NCBI GenBank assembly: GCA_016210125.1
Contig: JACQUS010000030.1
Span: 1 to 12,770, forward strand
Source of the DNA: Chloroflexota bacterium
GTDB lineage: Bacteria; Chloroflexota; UBA6077; FW602-bin22; JACQUS01
Reading direction: 5' to 3'
DNA length: 12,770 bases
Part shown: positions 1 through 7,324 of the stretch, one piece after another
Numbering within the stretch: position 1 is the first letter of the stretch
Layout of the letters: every line of letters begins with the position of its first letter
Translations under genes and position numbers: made by a program
The notes under the pieces: model-generated
Told to the model about the DNA's origin: nothing
The model's input: the letters and a program-made list of their open reading frames with translations, nothing else
The model's database searches: none

Positions 1-3
1 GCC

Positions 4-717
4 GTGAAGCTCTACGGTGTGGGCGTCGGGCCGGGCGACCCTGAGTTGGTCACGCTGAAGGCGCACCGCGTGCTGACCTCCGTGCCGCTGCTGTTCGTCC
101 CGGTGCGCCGCGTCGGGGCACCGAGCTACGCGGCGACGATCGCTGCCTCCTATCTGGCGAATCCGCGCCAGCGCGTGGTCGAGCTGGCGTATCCGATGAC
201 GAAGGACGCCGCCGCCGCCGACGCCGCGGCGCAGCGCAACGCCGGCGCCATCGCCGCTGAGCTGAGGACCGCCGGCAGCGGCGCCTTCCTCACCGAGGGC
301 GACCCGCTGCTCTACAGCACCTTCCTGCACACCTTCGCCGCGCTACGCAGCGCACACCCGGAGGTCGAGGTCGAGATCGTGCCGGGCGTCTCCTCGGTGA
401 CCGCCGCCGCGGCGGTGGCGCAGTGGCCGCTGGCTGACCGCGATGACCGCGTGGCCATCCTGCCGGCGACCTACGAGCGCGCCCTGCTGCGGCAGACGCT
501 CTGCGACTTCGACGCCGTCGTCCTGCTGAAGGTGAACAGCGTGATGAACGACGTGCTCGACCTGCTGGAGCAGTTGGACTTGCTCGACCGCGCGGTCTAC
601 GTCCGCCGCTGCGGGCGCCCCGAGCAGGAGATCGTGCGCGACGTGCGCCGGCTGCGCGGGCAACCGCTCGACTACTTCTCCGTCCTGCTCGTGCGCGGGC
701 ACGGTGGCCGAAGATGA
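4..717 (+). CDS. cbiL (cobI): Precorrin-2 / cobalt-factor II C20-methyltransferase
   Basis: This cytoplasmic S-adenosylmethionine-dependent enzyme methylates C20 of (cobalt-)precorrin-2, the first corrin-specific methylation of cobalamin synthesis. The 237-residue product has normal length for the family. The SAM-site motif VGVGPGDPEL is at residues 6-15, TEGDPLLYSTF at 97-107 and EIVPGVSS at 124-131. These are signature segments of the tetrapyrrole methylase fold, and the combination GPGDPELVTLKA near the N terminus is typical of CobI/CbiL. I chose the GTG at base 4 because homologues begin just before KLYGVGVGPGDPE. Only three bases precede it in the window, so a slightly earlier start cannot be excluded. 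The stop overlaps the next gene in an ATGA junction, which indicates translational coupling with cbiF. I use the cbi name because cbiG lies downstream; cobI is the synonym from the aerobic pathway. Confidence 0.93.
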   Translation: MKLYGVGVGPGDPELVTLKAHRVLTSVPLLFVPVRRVGAPSYAATIAASYLANPRQRVVELAYPMTKDAAAADAAAQRNAGAIAAELRTAGSGAFLTEGDPLLYSTFLHTFAALRSAHPEVEVEIVPGVSSVTAAAAVAQWPLADRDDRVAILPATYERALLRQTLCDFDAVVLLKVNSVMNDVLDLLEQLDLLDRAVYVRRCGRPEQEIVRDVRRLRGQPLDYFSVLLVRGHGGRR

Positions 718-1556
718 GCGACGTGAACGGGTTCGTCCCGCAGGCGGGCACGGTCTTCTTCATCGGCGCCGGGCCGGGCGCTCCCGACCTCATCACCGTG
801 CGTGGCCGCGCGATTGTGGAGCGTGCCGACCTCGTCCTCTTCGCCGACTCGCTCGTGCGACCGGAGGCGTGCGCCGCGGCCAGATCAGGAGCGACTGTTC
901 TCGGCAGCGCCAGCATGACGCTGCACGAGATGGTCGACCTGCTGGCCACGGCCGCGGCCGAGGGCAAGATCGTCGCGCGGCTGCACAGCGGCGATCCGAG
1001 CGTCTACGGGGCGATCCACGAGCAGCTCACCGCGCTCGAGGCGCGGGGCGTGCGCTGCGAGGTCGTGCCCGGCGTAAGCAGCGCCTTCGCCGCGGCCGCC
1101 GCCGTGGGCTGCGAGATGACCGTGCCGGGCGTAGCGCAGACGGTGATCTTCACGCGCGCGTCGGGTCGGGCGTCGCCGGTGCCGGAGCGCGAGGCACTGC
1201 GCAGCCTGGCGGCGCACGGCGCGAGCATGGCCATCTTCCTGAGCGCAGTGCTGGCCAAGCGCGTGGTAGCGGAGCTGCGCGCCGGCGGCTACGCCGACGA
1301 CACCCCGGTGGTTGTCGCCTTCCGCGTCACCTGGCCCGACGAGGCGCTGCTGCGGACGACGCTCGGGCGCGTGGCTGCCGAGGTGCGCGCGGCCGGCTGG
1401 ACGAAGCAGGCGCTGTTCCTGGTCGGTCCGGCCTTCTCCCCGCGCGCTGCGCTGGCTGAGCAGCGCTCGCGGCTCTACGATCCGTCGTACCGCCATCTGT
1501 TCCGAGAGCCGCGGCAGCAGGGTGCGCGTGAGCGTCCACAGTCCCCACTTGTATAA
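714..1556 (+). CDS. cbiF (cobM): Precorrin-4 / cobalt-precorrin-4 C11-methyltransferase
   Basis: This SAM-dependent methylase adds the C11 methyl group to (cobalt-)precorrin-4 in the cytoplasm. Motifs seen in order are IGAGPGAPDL (17-26, SAM site), HSGDPSVYGA (91-100), VVPGVSSAFAAAAA (117-130) and TVPGVAQTVIFTR (136-148). The last segment, followed by an R-x-P-V-P-E loop, is the usual discriminator of CbiF/CobM from sister methylases. The 280 residues exceed the roughly 250-260 usual for the family. The excess is a polar C-terminal tail after the conserved LFLVGPAF strand. The ATG at 714 shares ATGA with the cbiL stop, so its translation is probably coupled to cbiL. In the pathway it acts after CbiH and before or with CbiG, and both of those genes follow here. 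Confidence 0.94.
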   Translation: MSDVNGFVPQAGTVFFIGAGPGAPDLITVRGRAIVERADLVLFADSLVRPEACAAARSGATVLGSASMTLHEMVDLLATAAAEGKIVARLHSGDPSVYGAIHEQLTALEARGVRCEVVPGVSSAFAAAAAVGCEMTVPGVAQTVIFTRASGRASPVPEREALRSLAAHGASMAIFLSAVLAKRVVAELRAGGYADDTPVVVAFRVTWPDEALLRTTLGRVAAEVRAAGWTKQALFLVGPAFSPRAALAEQRSRLYDPSYRHLFREPRQQGARERPQSPLV

Positions 1557-1557
1557 T
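1552..1557 (+). promoter_or_regulatory. Possible -10 hexamer ahead of cbiG
   Basis: A perfect TATAAT lies across the cbiF stop codon, 28 bp before the cbiG start, in otherwise very GC-rich DNA. No convincing -35 is found 16-18 bp upstream (TGAGCG at 17 bp). It may be an internal promoter for cbiG and the genes after it, or chance. The call rests on one hexamer only. Confidence 0.25.
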
Positions 1558-1584
1558 CCGTTGCTTTCATCGAGGGAGGCGCAT

Positions 1585-2763
1585 GTGCGGACCGACCAGC
1601 CAGCTCCGATGTCGCGGCACTCGACGCTGCCAACAGTTGAGGTAGAAGGGGATCACGCGCCCACCCTCGTCGCCGTCGGCCGCTCCGGCGCGGGGCTGGC
1701 GGCGCGGCTGCGTGCCGCCTGGCCGGGCAGCCGGCTGGTGCTCGGGGGACGGGTGGCGCGGCTCGGCGCCGGCGTGCCGGACGACGTGGCCGACGATGTG
1801 GCCGCGGCAGTCGGGCGACTCTTCCGCGCTGGGCAGCCGCTGGTGCTTTTCCTGCCCGTCGGCGCGGCGGTGCGCCTGCTGGCGCCGCACCTGGGCGACA
1901 AGGCGATCGATCCCCCGGCCGTCTGCGTCGATGAGGCTGGCCGCTTCGCCGTGGCGCTCGTCGGCGGGCGGCGCGGCGGAGCAAATGCGTTGGCGCGCAG
2001 GGTTGCGGCGGCGATCGGCGCGCGGCCGGTCATTACGAGCGCGGCCGAGGCGCTCGGCCTGTCAGCGCTCGACCTGCTGGGCCGGGCGCAGGGCTGGACC
2101 CTTGAGGCCAGCGAGGCGGCGCTGACCCGTGCCGAGGCGGCGCTCGTCAGCGGCGAGCCGGTTGGCTACTATCAGGACGCCGGCGAGCGACTGCTGCGAG
2201 CCGGGCGGCCGGCCTGGCTGAGCCGCTGGACATCGCTGGCCGCGCTGGCGGCGGCGCCGCTCGCCGTGCGGCTCGTCATCAGCGACCGCCGGCGCATGGA
2301 GTCGCCGCCGAGGGACGACTGGCTCGTCTACCGCCCGCGCACCGTGGTCGTCGGTCTAGGGTGCGCGCGCGGCGCGGCGACGGCGGAGATCGAGCGCCTC
2401 GTCGACGAGGCCCTGCGCCAGGCGAACGTCGCGCCGCAGGCCGTGCGTGCCGTGGCGACCATCGACCTGAAGGCCGAGGAGCCCGGCCTGCGCGAGGTCA
2501 TCGCGCGGCACGGCTGGCCGCTCGTGACCTACGGCGCGGCGGAGCTGGCGGCCGTGCCGGGGCGCTACGAGCGCTCTGCGATGGTCGAGCGCGCCGTCGG
2601 CACGCCGGCGGTGGCCGCACCGGCCGCGCTCCTGGCCGCCGGCGCGGGTCGACTGCTGCTGCCGAAGCTGCGCAGCAAGCACGTCACGGCTGCGCTGGCG
2701 CGGGTGCCGAGTCGCCAGGCGCGCTGTGCGAAGCCGCTTCGGGCGCGCATTGCTTCGCCGTGA
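1585..2763 (+). CDS. cbiG: Cobalt-precorrin-5A hydrolase
   Basis: CbiG opens the delta-lactone of cobalt-precorrin-5A and releases the C20 fragment as acetaldehyde. It is diagnostic of the cobalt-early (anaerobic) route. From the GTG the protein has 392 residues. The N-terminal and middle part carries DPPAVCVDEAG and the GGRRGGAN stretch (127-134), where most homologues have GGHxGGAN. The C-terminal CbiG domain starts at VGLGCARG (256-263), then has ATIDLKAEEPGL and VGTPAVAAPAAL (from 338). The GTG at 1585 is preferred because GGGAGG at 1574-1579 stands 5 bases before it. An ATG at 1609 has no ribosome binding site. The open frame extends upstream to 1312, but that part is out-of-frame cbiF sequence. 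About 17 basic residues form a nonconserved tail. The gene starts 28 bp after cbiF. How cbiG and cbiH are expressed relative to each other is uncertain because a 192-bp gap follows. Confidence 0.92.
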   Translation: MRTDQPAPMSRHSTLPTVEVEGDHAPTLVAVGRSGAGLAARLRAAWPGSRLVLGGRVARLGAGVPDDVADDVAAAVGRLFRAGQPLVLFLPVGAAVRLLAPHLGDKAIDPPAVCVDEAGRFAVALVGGRRGGANALARRVAAAIGARPVITSAAEALGLSALDLLGRAQGWTLEASEAALTRAEAALVSGEPVGYYQDAGERLLRAGRPAWLSRWTSLAALAAAPLAVRLVISDRRRMESPPRDDWLVYRPRTVVVGLGCARGAATAEIERLVDEALRQANVAPQAVRAVATIDLKAEEPGLREVIARHGWPLVTYGAAELAAVPGRYERSAMVERAVGTPAVAAPAALLAAGAGRLLLPKLRSKHVTAALARVPSRQARCAKPLRARIASP

Positions 2764-2855
2764 GCTCGCCCCGTTCCTCGCGGGCACGGCTGGGAGGCGG
2801 TCTCGTCCGGACGGAACACCGGCGCTGAACGAAACGCGCTGGCGCAACAGGGGAG

Positions 2856-2880
2856 TGCAAAGGGGCGAAGCCCCTTTGCA
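2856..2880 (+). repeat. Perfect hairpin between cbiG and cbiH
   Basis: TGCAAAGGGGC and its exact reverse complement flank a GAA loop: an 11-bp perfect stem with a 3-base loop, 93 bp after the cbiG stop. No T-run follows on the plus strand, so it is not a classical intrinsic terminator. It could stabilise the cbiG message end, pause transcription, or be a copy of a dispersed REP-like palindrome. TAGTAT at 2881-2886, directly after it, could serve as a weak -10. The rest of the 192-bp gap (2764-2955) shows no conserved coding sequence apart from the mini-cistron at 2939. Confidence 0.6.
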
Positions 2881-2938
2881 TAGTATCCTGCGGATGGGGC
2901 GGGGCGCCGCCGCGCGCAAGCAATCAGAAGGAACCACG

Positions 2939-2956
2939 ATGAAAGCTGAGCACTGA
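2939..2956 (+). CDS. Five-codon mini-cistron overlapping the cbiH start
   Basis: ATG at 2939 reads MKAEH and stops at TGA 2954-2956. The last base of that stop is the first base of the cbiH ATG (TGATG). A good ribosome binding site, AGAAGGAA at 2926-2933, stands 5 bases before this ATG but 22 bases before the cbiH ATG, too far for normal direct initiation there. The cbiH frame is closed by a TGA at 2947, so cbiH cannot start further upstream. The simplest reading is that ribosomes load on the mini-cistron and re-initiate at cbiH. The peptide itself probably has no function. This is inference from spacing; the bases are directly visible. Confidence 0.45.
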   Translation: MKAEH

Positions 2957-3768
2957 TGGGTTACGGCTCCCTGAACATCATCGGCCTCGGCCCCGACGGC
3001 GACCAGCACCTCACGCTGGCGGCCCGCGCCGCGCTGGAGCAGAGCACGGTCGTCGTCGGCTACGAGGGCTACCTGCGGCAGCTCGCGCCGTGGCTGCGGC
3101 GGGCCTTCCGGCCGTTCCCCATCGGCGCCGAGCGCGAGCGCGTGCTGGCGGCCATCGCCCTGGCGCGCGGCGGCGCGCGCGTGGCCCTCGTGTCCAGCGG
3201 CGACGCTGGCATCTATGGCTTGGCCAGTCTGGCGCTGGAGACCCTGGCGGCGCAAGGCTGGGAGGCGGAGCGCGAGTTTCCGGTCGCTGTGCTGCCGGGC
3301 GCCTCAGCGCTGAGCGCCGCGGCTGCGCTGCTCGGCGCGCCGCTGGGCCACGATTTCGCCGTCGTCAGCCTGAGCGACCTGCTAACGCCCTGGCCGGTCA
3401 TCGCGCGGCGCCTGGCGGCCGCCGCGGCGGCCGACTTCGTGCTCGTCCTGTACAATCCAGCCAGCCGAGGGCGGTGCACGCAGCTCACCGAGGCGCGCGA
3501 CCTGCTACTCGCGCACCGCGCGCCGGACACGGCCGTCGGCGTCGTGCGCAACGCCTACCGCCCCGAGCAGCGCGTGCTGCGGACCACGCTCGGAGCGCTG
3601 CCGCTGGACGAGATAGACATGCTCACCACCGTCGTCGTCGGCGCCTCGACGACGCGCCCGCTCGGCCCGTGGCTCGTCACGCCGCGCGGGTACGGTACTG
3701 TGCAAGCGGGACCCGTTGATCGCACTCCCTCATCCCCCTCCGCACGCGGAGAGAGGGACGGAGGGTGA
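2956..3768 (+). CDS. cbiH (cobJ): Precorrin-3B / cobalt-factor III C17-methyltransferase
   Basis: This SAM-dependent enzyme methylates C17 and drives the ring contraction that makes the corrin macrocycle. Motifs: GLGPDG (10-15, SAM site), SSGDAGIYGLA (80-90), VSLSDLLTPW (137-146), LYNPASRGR (165-173) and VTPRGY (241-246). The last three are hallmark CobJ/CbiH segments. Members normally end shortly after VTPRGY; this one runs on for 24 residues to 270. About the last 13 residues (SSPSARGERDGG region) are translated from a palindromic repeat element, which also supplies the stop codon. The ATG at 2956 is forced by an upstream in-frame stop at 2947 and shares a base with the stop of the MKAEH mini-cistron. 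The start therefore lacks its own well-placed ribosome binding site. Function is secure; the tail is probably incidental. Confidence 0.93.
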   Translation: MGYGSLNIIGLGPDGDQHLTLAARAALEQSTVVVGYEGYLRQLAPWLRRAFRPFPIGAERERVLAAIALARGGARVALVSSGDAGIYGLASLALETLAAQGWEAEREFPVAVLPGASALSAAAALLGAPLGHDFAVVSLSDLLTPWPVIARRLAAAAAADFVLVLYNPASRGRCTQLTEARDLLLAHRAPDTAVGVVRNAYRPEQRVLRTTLGALPLDEIDMLTTVVVGASTTRPLGPWLVTPRGYGTVQAGPVDRTPSSPSARGERDGG

Positions 3769-3769
3769 G
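3729..3769 (+). repeat. REP-like palindrome forming the 3' end of cbiH
   Basis: A purine/pyrimidine-biased imperfect palindrome: inner stem CTCCG (3738-3742) pairs with CGGAG (3747-3751) across CACG, and outer CTCA (3729-3732) pairs with TGAG (3766-3769). Pyrimidine-rich CCCCC and purine-rich GAGGGACGGAGGG lie between them. The style (CCTCATCCCCC...GAGGG...GGGTGAG) resembles abundant intergenic palindromes of many GC-rich bacteria. It overlaps the cbiH stop (TGA 3766-3768). Membership of a family cannot be proven from one copy. Confidence 0.5.
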
Positions 3770-3810
3770 CTAGAGCCCGAGGGTCGCCCCTCGGAGAAGG
3801 AGTCTCCCGC

Positions 3811-5190
3811 GTGTCCATCCCTCGGCTGGTCGTCGCCGCCGTCACGAGCGGGGCCGGCAAGACGACGCTCGCCGCCGGGCTCATCGCCGCGCTGCGGGCG
3901 CGCGCGCTGCGCGTGCAGCCGTTCAAGTGCGGGCCGGACTACCTCGACCCGAGCTACCACAGCGCTGCCGCCGGGCAGCCCTGCCGGACGCTCGACACTT
4001 GGCTGCTGCCCGAGGAGACGCTGCGCGGCCTCTTCCGCCGTGCCTGCCGCGACGCCGAGGTGGCCATCGTCGAGGGCGTGATGGGCCTGTACGACGGCCG
4101 CGCCAACGGCGACCTCGGCAGCACGGCGCACATTGCCCGCCTGCTCGACGCGCCGGTCCTGCTCGTGCTTGACGTGGCGAAGGCCTCGCGCACGCTGGCC
4201 GCGGTCGTCGTCGGTCTGGCGCGCTTCGATCCGCGCGTGCGGCTCGCCGGCGTGGTGCTGAACAACGTCGCCAGTGAGCGCCATCGGCAGTGGGTCGCCG
4301 AGGCCGTCGAGGCCGAGGCGCAAGTGCCGGTGCTTGGCGCGCTGCCGCGCCAGCCCGATCTGGCGCTTCCCGAGCGCCATCTGGGCTTGCAGCCCTCGTG
4401 GGAGCACGCCGAGCTACCGACGCTGCTGGAGCGGCTGGCAGCCCAGGTGGCGGCGCACGTCGACCTTGAGCGCGTCCTGGCGCTGGCGCGGAGCGCCGGG
4501 CCGCTAACGGGAGCGGCGCGTGACCCGCTCGCCGAGGCCGAGGCCGGCCGGTCGGTCGTGCTCGCCGTCGCACGCGATGCCGCCTTCAATTTCTACTACC
4601 AGGACAGCCTCGATCTTCTCGCGGCGCACGGCGCCGTGCTGGCCCCTTTTCGTCCGACGACGGACGCGGCACTGCCGGAGGGCACGGCCGGCGTCTACGT
4701 CGGCGGCGGCTACCCGGAGCTGCACGCTGAGGCGTTGGCGGCGAATGCGCCACTGCTGGATGAGTTGCGAGCGCGTCTCGCCGCCGGCATGCCGCTCTAT
4801 GCCGAGTGCGGCGGGCTCATGTACGCCTGCCAGGGCATCGTCGACTTCGAAGGCCGGCGGCACCGCATGCTCGGCGTGATGCCGGGCTGGTCGATCATGC
4901 GCCAGCGGCGCACGCAGCTCGGCTACGTCGAGGTGGAGGCGCTCCGCGACACGCTGCTGCACCGCGCCGGCGAGCGTGCGCGCGGCCACGAGTTCCACTG
5001 GTCGGAGCTGGAGGGCGCGCCCGAGCCGCCGGCGTATCACATCACCGGGCGCGAGCCGCCGCACGAGGGCTGGGCCGTCGGCGGCGTGCTGGCCTCCTAC
5101 GTGCACCTGCACTTCGCCGGCTTCCCGCCGGCTGCCGCGCGCTTCGTCGCCGCGTGCCGCGCGTGGCAGGCGGAGCAAATCAGCGAATAG
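3811..5190 (+). CDS. cbiA: Cobyrinate a,c-diamide synthase, glutamine-hydrolysing
   Basis: CbiA amidates the a and c carboxylates of (cob)yrinic acid using ATP and glutamine. The 459-residue length is standard. The N-terminal ATP-binding domain has the P-loop-like TSGAGKTT at 12-19, FKCGPDYLDPSYH at 38-50 and EGVMGLYDG at 88-96. The C-terminal class I glutamine amidotransferase domain has YVGGGYPELH (296-305), the nucleophile C333 in AECGG, GHEFHWSEL (392-400) and the catalytic histidine in YVHLHF (430-435). All expected catalytic elements are present. The start is GTG, with AAGGAG at 3797-3802 spaced 8 bases. The length and these motifs fit CbiA rather than cobyric acid synthase CbiP. It is the last gene of the cobalamin block; the next genes run the other way. 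Confidence 0.95.
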   Translation: MSIPRLVVAAVTSGAGKTTLAAGLIAALRARALRVQPFKCGPDYLDPSYHSAAAGQPCRTLDTWLLPEETLRGLFRRACRDAEVAIVEGVMGLYDGRANGDLGSTAHIARLLDAPVLLVLDVAKASRTLAAVVVGLARFDPRVRLAGVVLNNVASERHRQWVAEAVEAEAQVPVLGALPRQPDLALPERHLGLQPSWEHAELPTLLERLAAQVAAHVDLERVLALARSAGPLTGAARDPLAEAEAGRSVVLAVARDAAFNFYYQDSLDLLAAHGAVLAPFRPTTDAALPEGTAGVYVGGGYPELHAEALAANAPLLDELRARLAAGMPLYAECGGLMYACQGIVDFEGRRHRMLGVMPGWSIMRQRRTQLGYVEVEALRDTLLHRAGERARGHEFHWSELEGAPEPPAYHITGREPPHEGWAVGGVLASYVHLHFAGFPPAAARFVAACRAWQAEQISE

Positions 5191-5201
5191 ATTTCAGGGC
5201 A

Positions 5202-5226
5202 CGCACCTGATATTGTTCCAGGTGCG
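5202..5226. terminator. Inverted repeat after cbiA
   Basis: CGCACCTG (5202-5209) and CAGGTGCG (5219-5226) form an 8-bp stem with a 9-base loop, 12 bp past the cbiA stop and between two convergent genes. No T-run follows on either side, so it may slow or end transcription only weakly. A second small inverted repeat (GCAGG at 5265-5269, CCTGC at 5279-5283) lies just past the end of the endonuclease gene. A terminator role is inferred from position. Confidence 0.4.
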
Positions 5227-5287
5227 GCGCAGCTCGGTCGGGCCTTATTGACTGAGCAAGACGTGCAGGCACGGAGTCCCTGCGCAC

Positions 5288-6412
5288 CTATTCACCGCTT
5301 TGCGCGGCTTGCCGTAGTGCAAGAAACGCTTCCTTGAGCGGTTGACTCACAGCGCTTTCTGGTTCAGCAAGCATTAGCCTCTGGTATGCATCCAAATATT
5401 GCATACGGATCCGGTGGAACAGATGCAAAAAGTAGCGCAAGAAGGCCAAACAATCTAGGATTACCATCTCAATTCCGCCCGTCTCTTCGTAGATCGCGGT
5501 AGCGTGTTCTTGTACTTCATTGTCTATCGGTTCTGTCGTGATGAAAATGTAGTTGTCAATCCTTCTCTCATTGTCGGCTATTTTCTGAAGAGATCGGTCG
5601 ACGTCGGCCTTGGTGACCCTTCTGTTCTTCATCTCATAGCAAGTCACGACATCATCATCGTCAATCAACGCGATCTGCAAATCCCCCAATGCTCCGGTTT
5701 GCTCGTCTGCCGATGAATGGGATTCCAGTGGCAACATACGCTCTCGTAAATATGCTTCGGCGGAGCGGTACGCCGCTGCAACGACCAGCACTGGTAAACG
5801 GCTGGCTCCGCGACACCGAAGATGCTGGCTTAGAAGCGCCACGATGGCCTCTGCTGATAAAGTCTGCGTGTTGGCCGTGGCCGCCAGAGAGGCAAGAAGT
5901 GTCCTCATTCGCTCTCGTCTTTCGTCTCGAACGATAAGCAAGCACCGAATTGTTTCCGTAAGAGCGTCCTCGGCTGTGACCCTTCCGCTATGTACATCGG
6001 CAAGAACCCGGAGCGTAGCCTGGTAGAGTTCTGGCGGACGTCCGACCAGATTAACCTCTGGAGTGAGGACAATGTTGCGATTTCTGAGTGCCGGCGTCCA
6101 GAATGCGCTAGATGAATTGCAGGGAAGCTGGTGCGTCGTAATAAACGGAGTAACGTGCTGCTCGTCGTATGTTCTGCCAGAGTAGCAGTCATTGTCGCCG
6201 ATTTCGGTGTAGGGCTTGCGGATATCGAGACCGGGCCTGTGGAGCGTGGCCAGGAGGCACGCCAATAGGAGTCGGGCGCCGGCCCTATTCTGGAGATTGC
6301 GACAGACGAATTCAATTCGGCTGGCTGTGTCGCTGCGCGGGCCAAGTGGGAAATCGATCTGCTGCGACGCGCGCCGGAGAGCTAGATCCAGGATTTCTGC
6401 AGGGGCAGGCAT
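5288..6412 (-). CDS. Putative type II restriction endonuclease (partner of the adenine methylase)
   Basis: This 374-residue protein is probably the cleavage enzyme of the restriction-modification pair. The C-terminal third shows a plausible PD-(D/E)xK active site: D244 in GDLQI, then E260-M-K262 in YEMKNR, followed by a helix (VTKADVDRSLQKI) and a strand (NYIFITTEP). The N-terminal half has a helical region and the compact segments IRKPYTEIG (64-72) and CYSGRTYDEQ (76-85), which I associate with restriction enzymes encoded beside D12-class methylases. I cannot name the family or the recognition site. The ATG at 6412 has GGAGGG (6419-6424) 6 bases upstream, inside the methylase gene. The two genes overlap by 31 bp, so expression is coupled with the methylase first. 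Base composition is clearly lower in GC than the flanking cob and hem genes, suggesting acquisition by transfer. Confidence 0.72.
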   Translation of the reverse strand: MPAPAEILDLALRRASQQIDFPLGPRSDTASRIEFVCRNLQNRAGARLLLACLLATLHRPGLDIRKPYTEIGDNDCYSGRTYDEQHVTPFITTHQLPCNSSSAFWTPALRNRNIVLTPEVNLVGRPPELYQATLRVLADVHSGRVTAEDALTETIRCLLIVRDERRERMRTLLASLAATANTQTLSAEAIVALLSQHLRCRGASRLPVLVVAAAYRSAEAYLRERMLPLESHSSADEQTGALGDLQIALIDDDDVVTCYEMKNRRVTKADVDRSLQKIADNERRIDNYIFITTEPIDNEVQEHATAIYEETGGIEMVILDCLAFLRYFLHLFHRIRMQYLDAYQRLMLAEPESAVSQPLKEAFLALRQAAQSGE

Positions 6413-7224
6413 TCGTCGCCCTCCGGATCGTAATTCACCCAGAGCACCTCGCGTCGCGGGGTCTTGACCGAATGGCAGTTCTTTACTGGTGCATCAATAT
6501 GCCGCCAATCTCGGTAAAGCTGGTCTAAGAGGGGACAGTGGTAACCGGAAAGGGCGACTTTGCCGCAGACGCCGTGTAATACCGCGGCGATGTGGCGATG
6601 GTGATCGTCAGTGAGTTCGAAGGCGTAGTCGGTGTGATTACCGCGGGATTCGTGGGGATACGGGGGATCGCAGTAAAAGAGCGTATCGTCGCTGTCGTAG
6701 CGTTGGATGACTTCGATGGCTGGAGAACTCTCAAGTTGCACGCGGAGGAGTCGCTCGGCGATAGGAGGCAAGTGTTCGACAGCTCCGAACCATCGAGATA
6801 CGGCGGCCGCCATTCCCGACCGGCTGACGGAGCGGCAATAGGCCCACCGGCCCGATGTGGCGACCTGGGCGAAGCCGGTCCGGACTTGACGTGCGCGAAT
6901 GTAGAAGCGCCGCGCGCGTTCGAGCTCCGAAGGCGGAGTCGTCGGCTCGGAGATCGCGTGCTCAAACTCCTCACGAGAGAAGGGCGTCAAGGTGATCGCC
7001 TGAATGAGGGCGTCCGTTTGAGTACGAAGGACCCGAAAGAAATTCACGACCTCACCGTCGATGTCATTGTACGTCTCCACAGGGGACGGTTCTCTGTTGA
7101 GGAGCACTGCCGCGGAACCCCCGAAAGGTTCGCAATAATGATGAGTCTTGGGTAGCAAAGGAAGAAGCCAAGACAGGTGATTGAACTTGCCCCCGTACCA
7201 CCCGAACGCGATGAGTCTGGACAT
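6382..7224 (-). CDS. DNA adenine methyltransferase (N6-adenine, D12 class)
   Basis: This enzyme methylates adenine in the recognition site of the adjacent restriction enzyme. The 280-residue protein carries the order of a class-alpha, Dam-like enzyme: the N-terminal FGWYGGK motif (7-13), SAM-binding CEPFGGSAAVLLNR (31-44), TYNDIDGEVVNFFRVLR (51-67) and catalytic FYCDPPYP (183-190, DPPY at 186-189). LSGYHC and a C-terminal LWVNYDPEG strand follow. I chose the ATG at 7224 because FGWYGGK normally lies within ten residues of the N terminus. GGAGG lies 11 bases upstream, a rather long spacing. The open frame runs upstream to 7374 without family similarity, and an ATG at 7251 is the alternative. 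The C-terminal codons overlap the endonuclease start. The target sequence cannot be read from the protein. Confidence 0.92.
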   Translation of the reverse strand: MSRLIAFGWYGGKFNHLSWLLPLLPKTHHYCEPFGGSAAVLLNREPSPVETYNDIDGEVVNFFRVLRTQTDALIQAITLTPFSREEFEHAISEPTTPPSELERARRFYIRARQVRTGFAQVATSGRWAYCRSVSRSGMAAAVSRWFGAVEHLPPIAERLLRVQLESSPAIEVIQRYDSDDTLFYCDPPYPHESRGNHTDYAFELTDDHHRHIAAVLHGVCGKVALSGYHCPLLDQLYRDWRHIDAPVKNCHSVKTPRREVLWVNYDPEGDECLPLQKSWI

Positions 7225-7324
7225 GTGGCCCGAATCCTCCGGTGTGCGCATCGATTCGAGTCCCTGCGCGACGGCGCGGCGGACTGACGCGGCGAGGTCC
7301 CGATGACATCCCGTGCAGTGGCAA

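Noticed and set aside
1312..1584. N-terminal extension of cbiG
   Set aside because: The open frame continues upstream, but these codons lie inside cbiF in another frame and translate to Arg/Ser-rich sequence; the GTG at 1585 has a proper ribosome binding site.
2356..3255. Long minus-strand open frame opposite cbiG and cbiH
   Set aside because: It is a shadow frame of GC-rich coding DNA, rich in Arg, Ala, Gly and His without motifs, and it crosses two real genes.
1..5190. Cobalamin riboswitch
   Set aside because: I looked for the B12-box core (GCCACTG type) in front of the cbi genes and in their gaps and saw none; the true operon leader is probably upstream of the window.
5191..5287. Attachment site or transposon end at the restriction-modification boundary
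   Set aside because: I saw no integrase, no transposase and no matching repeats on the far side (7225-7505).
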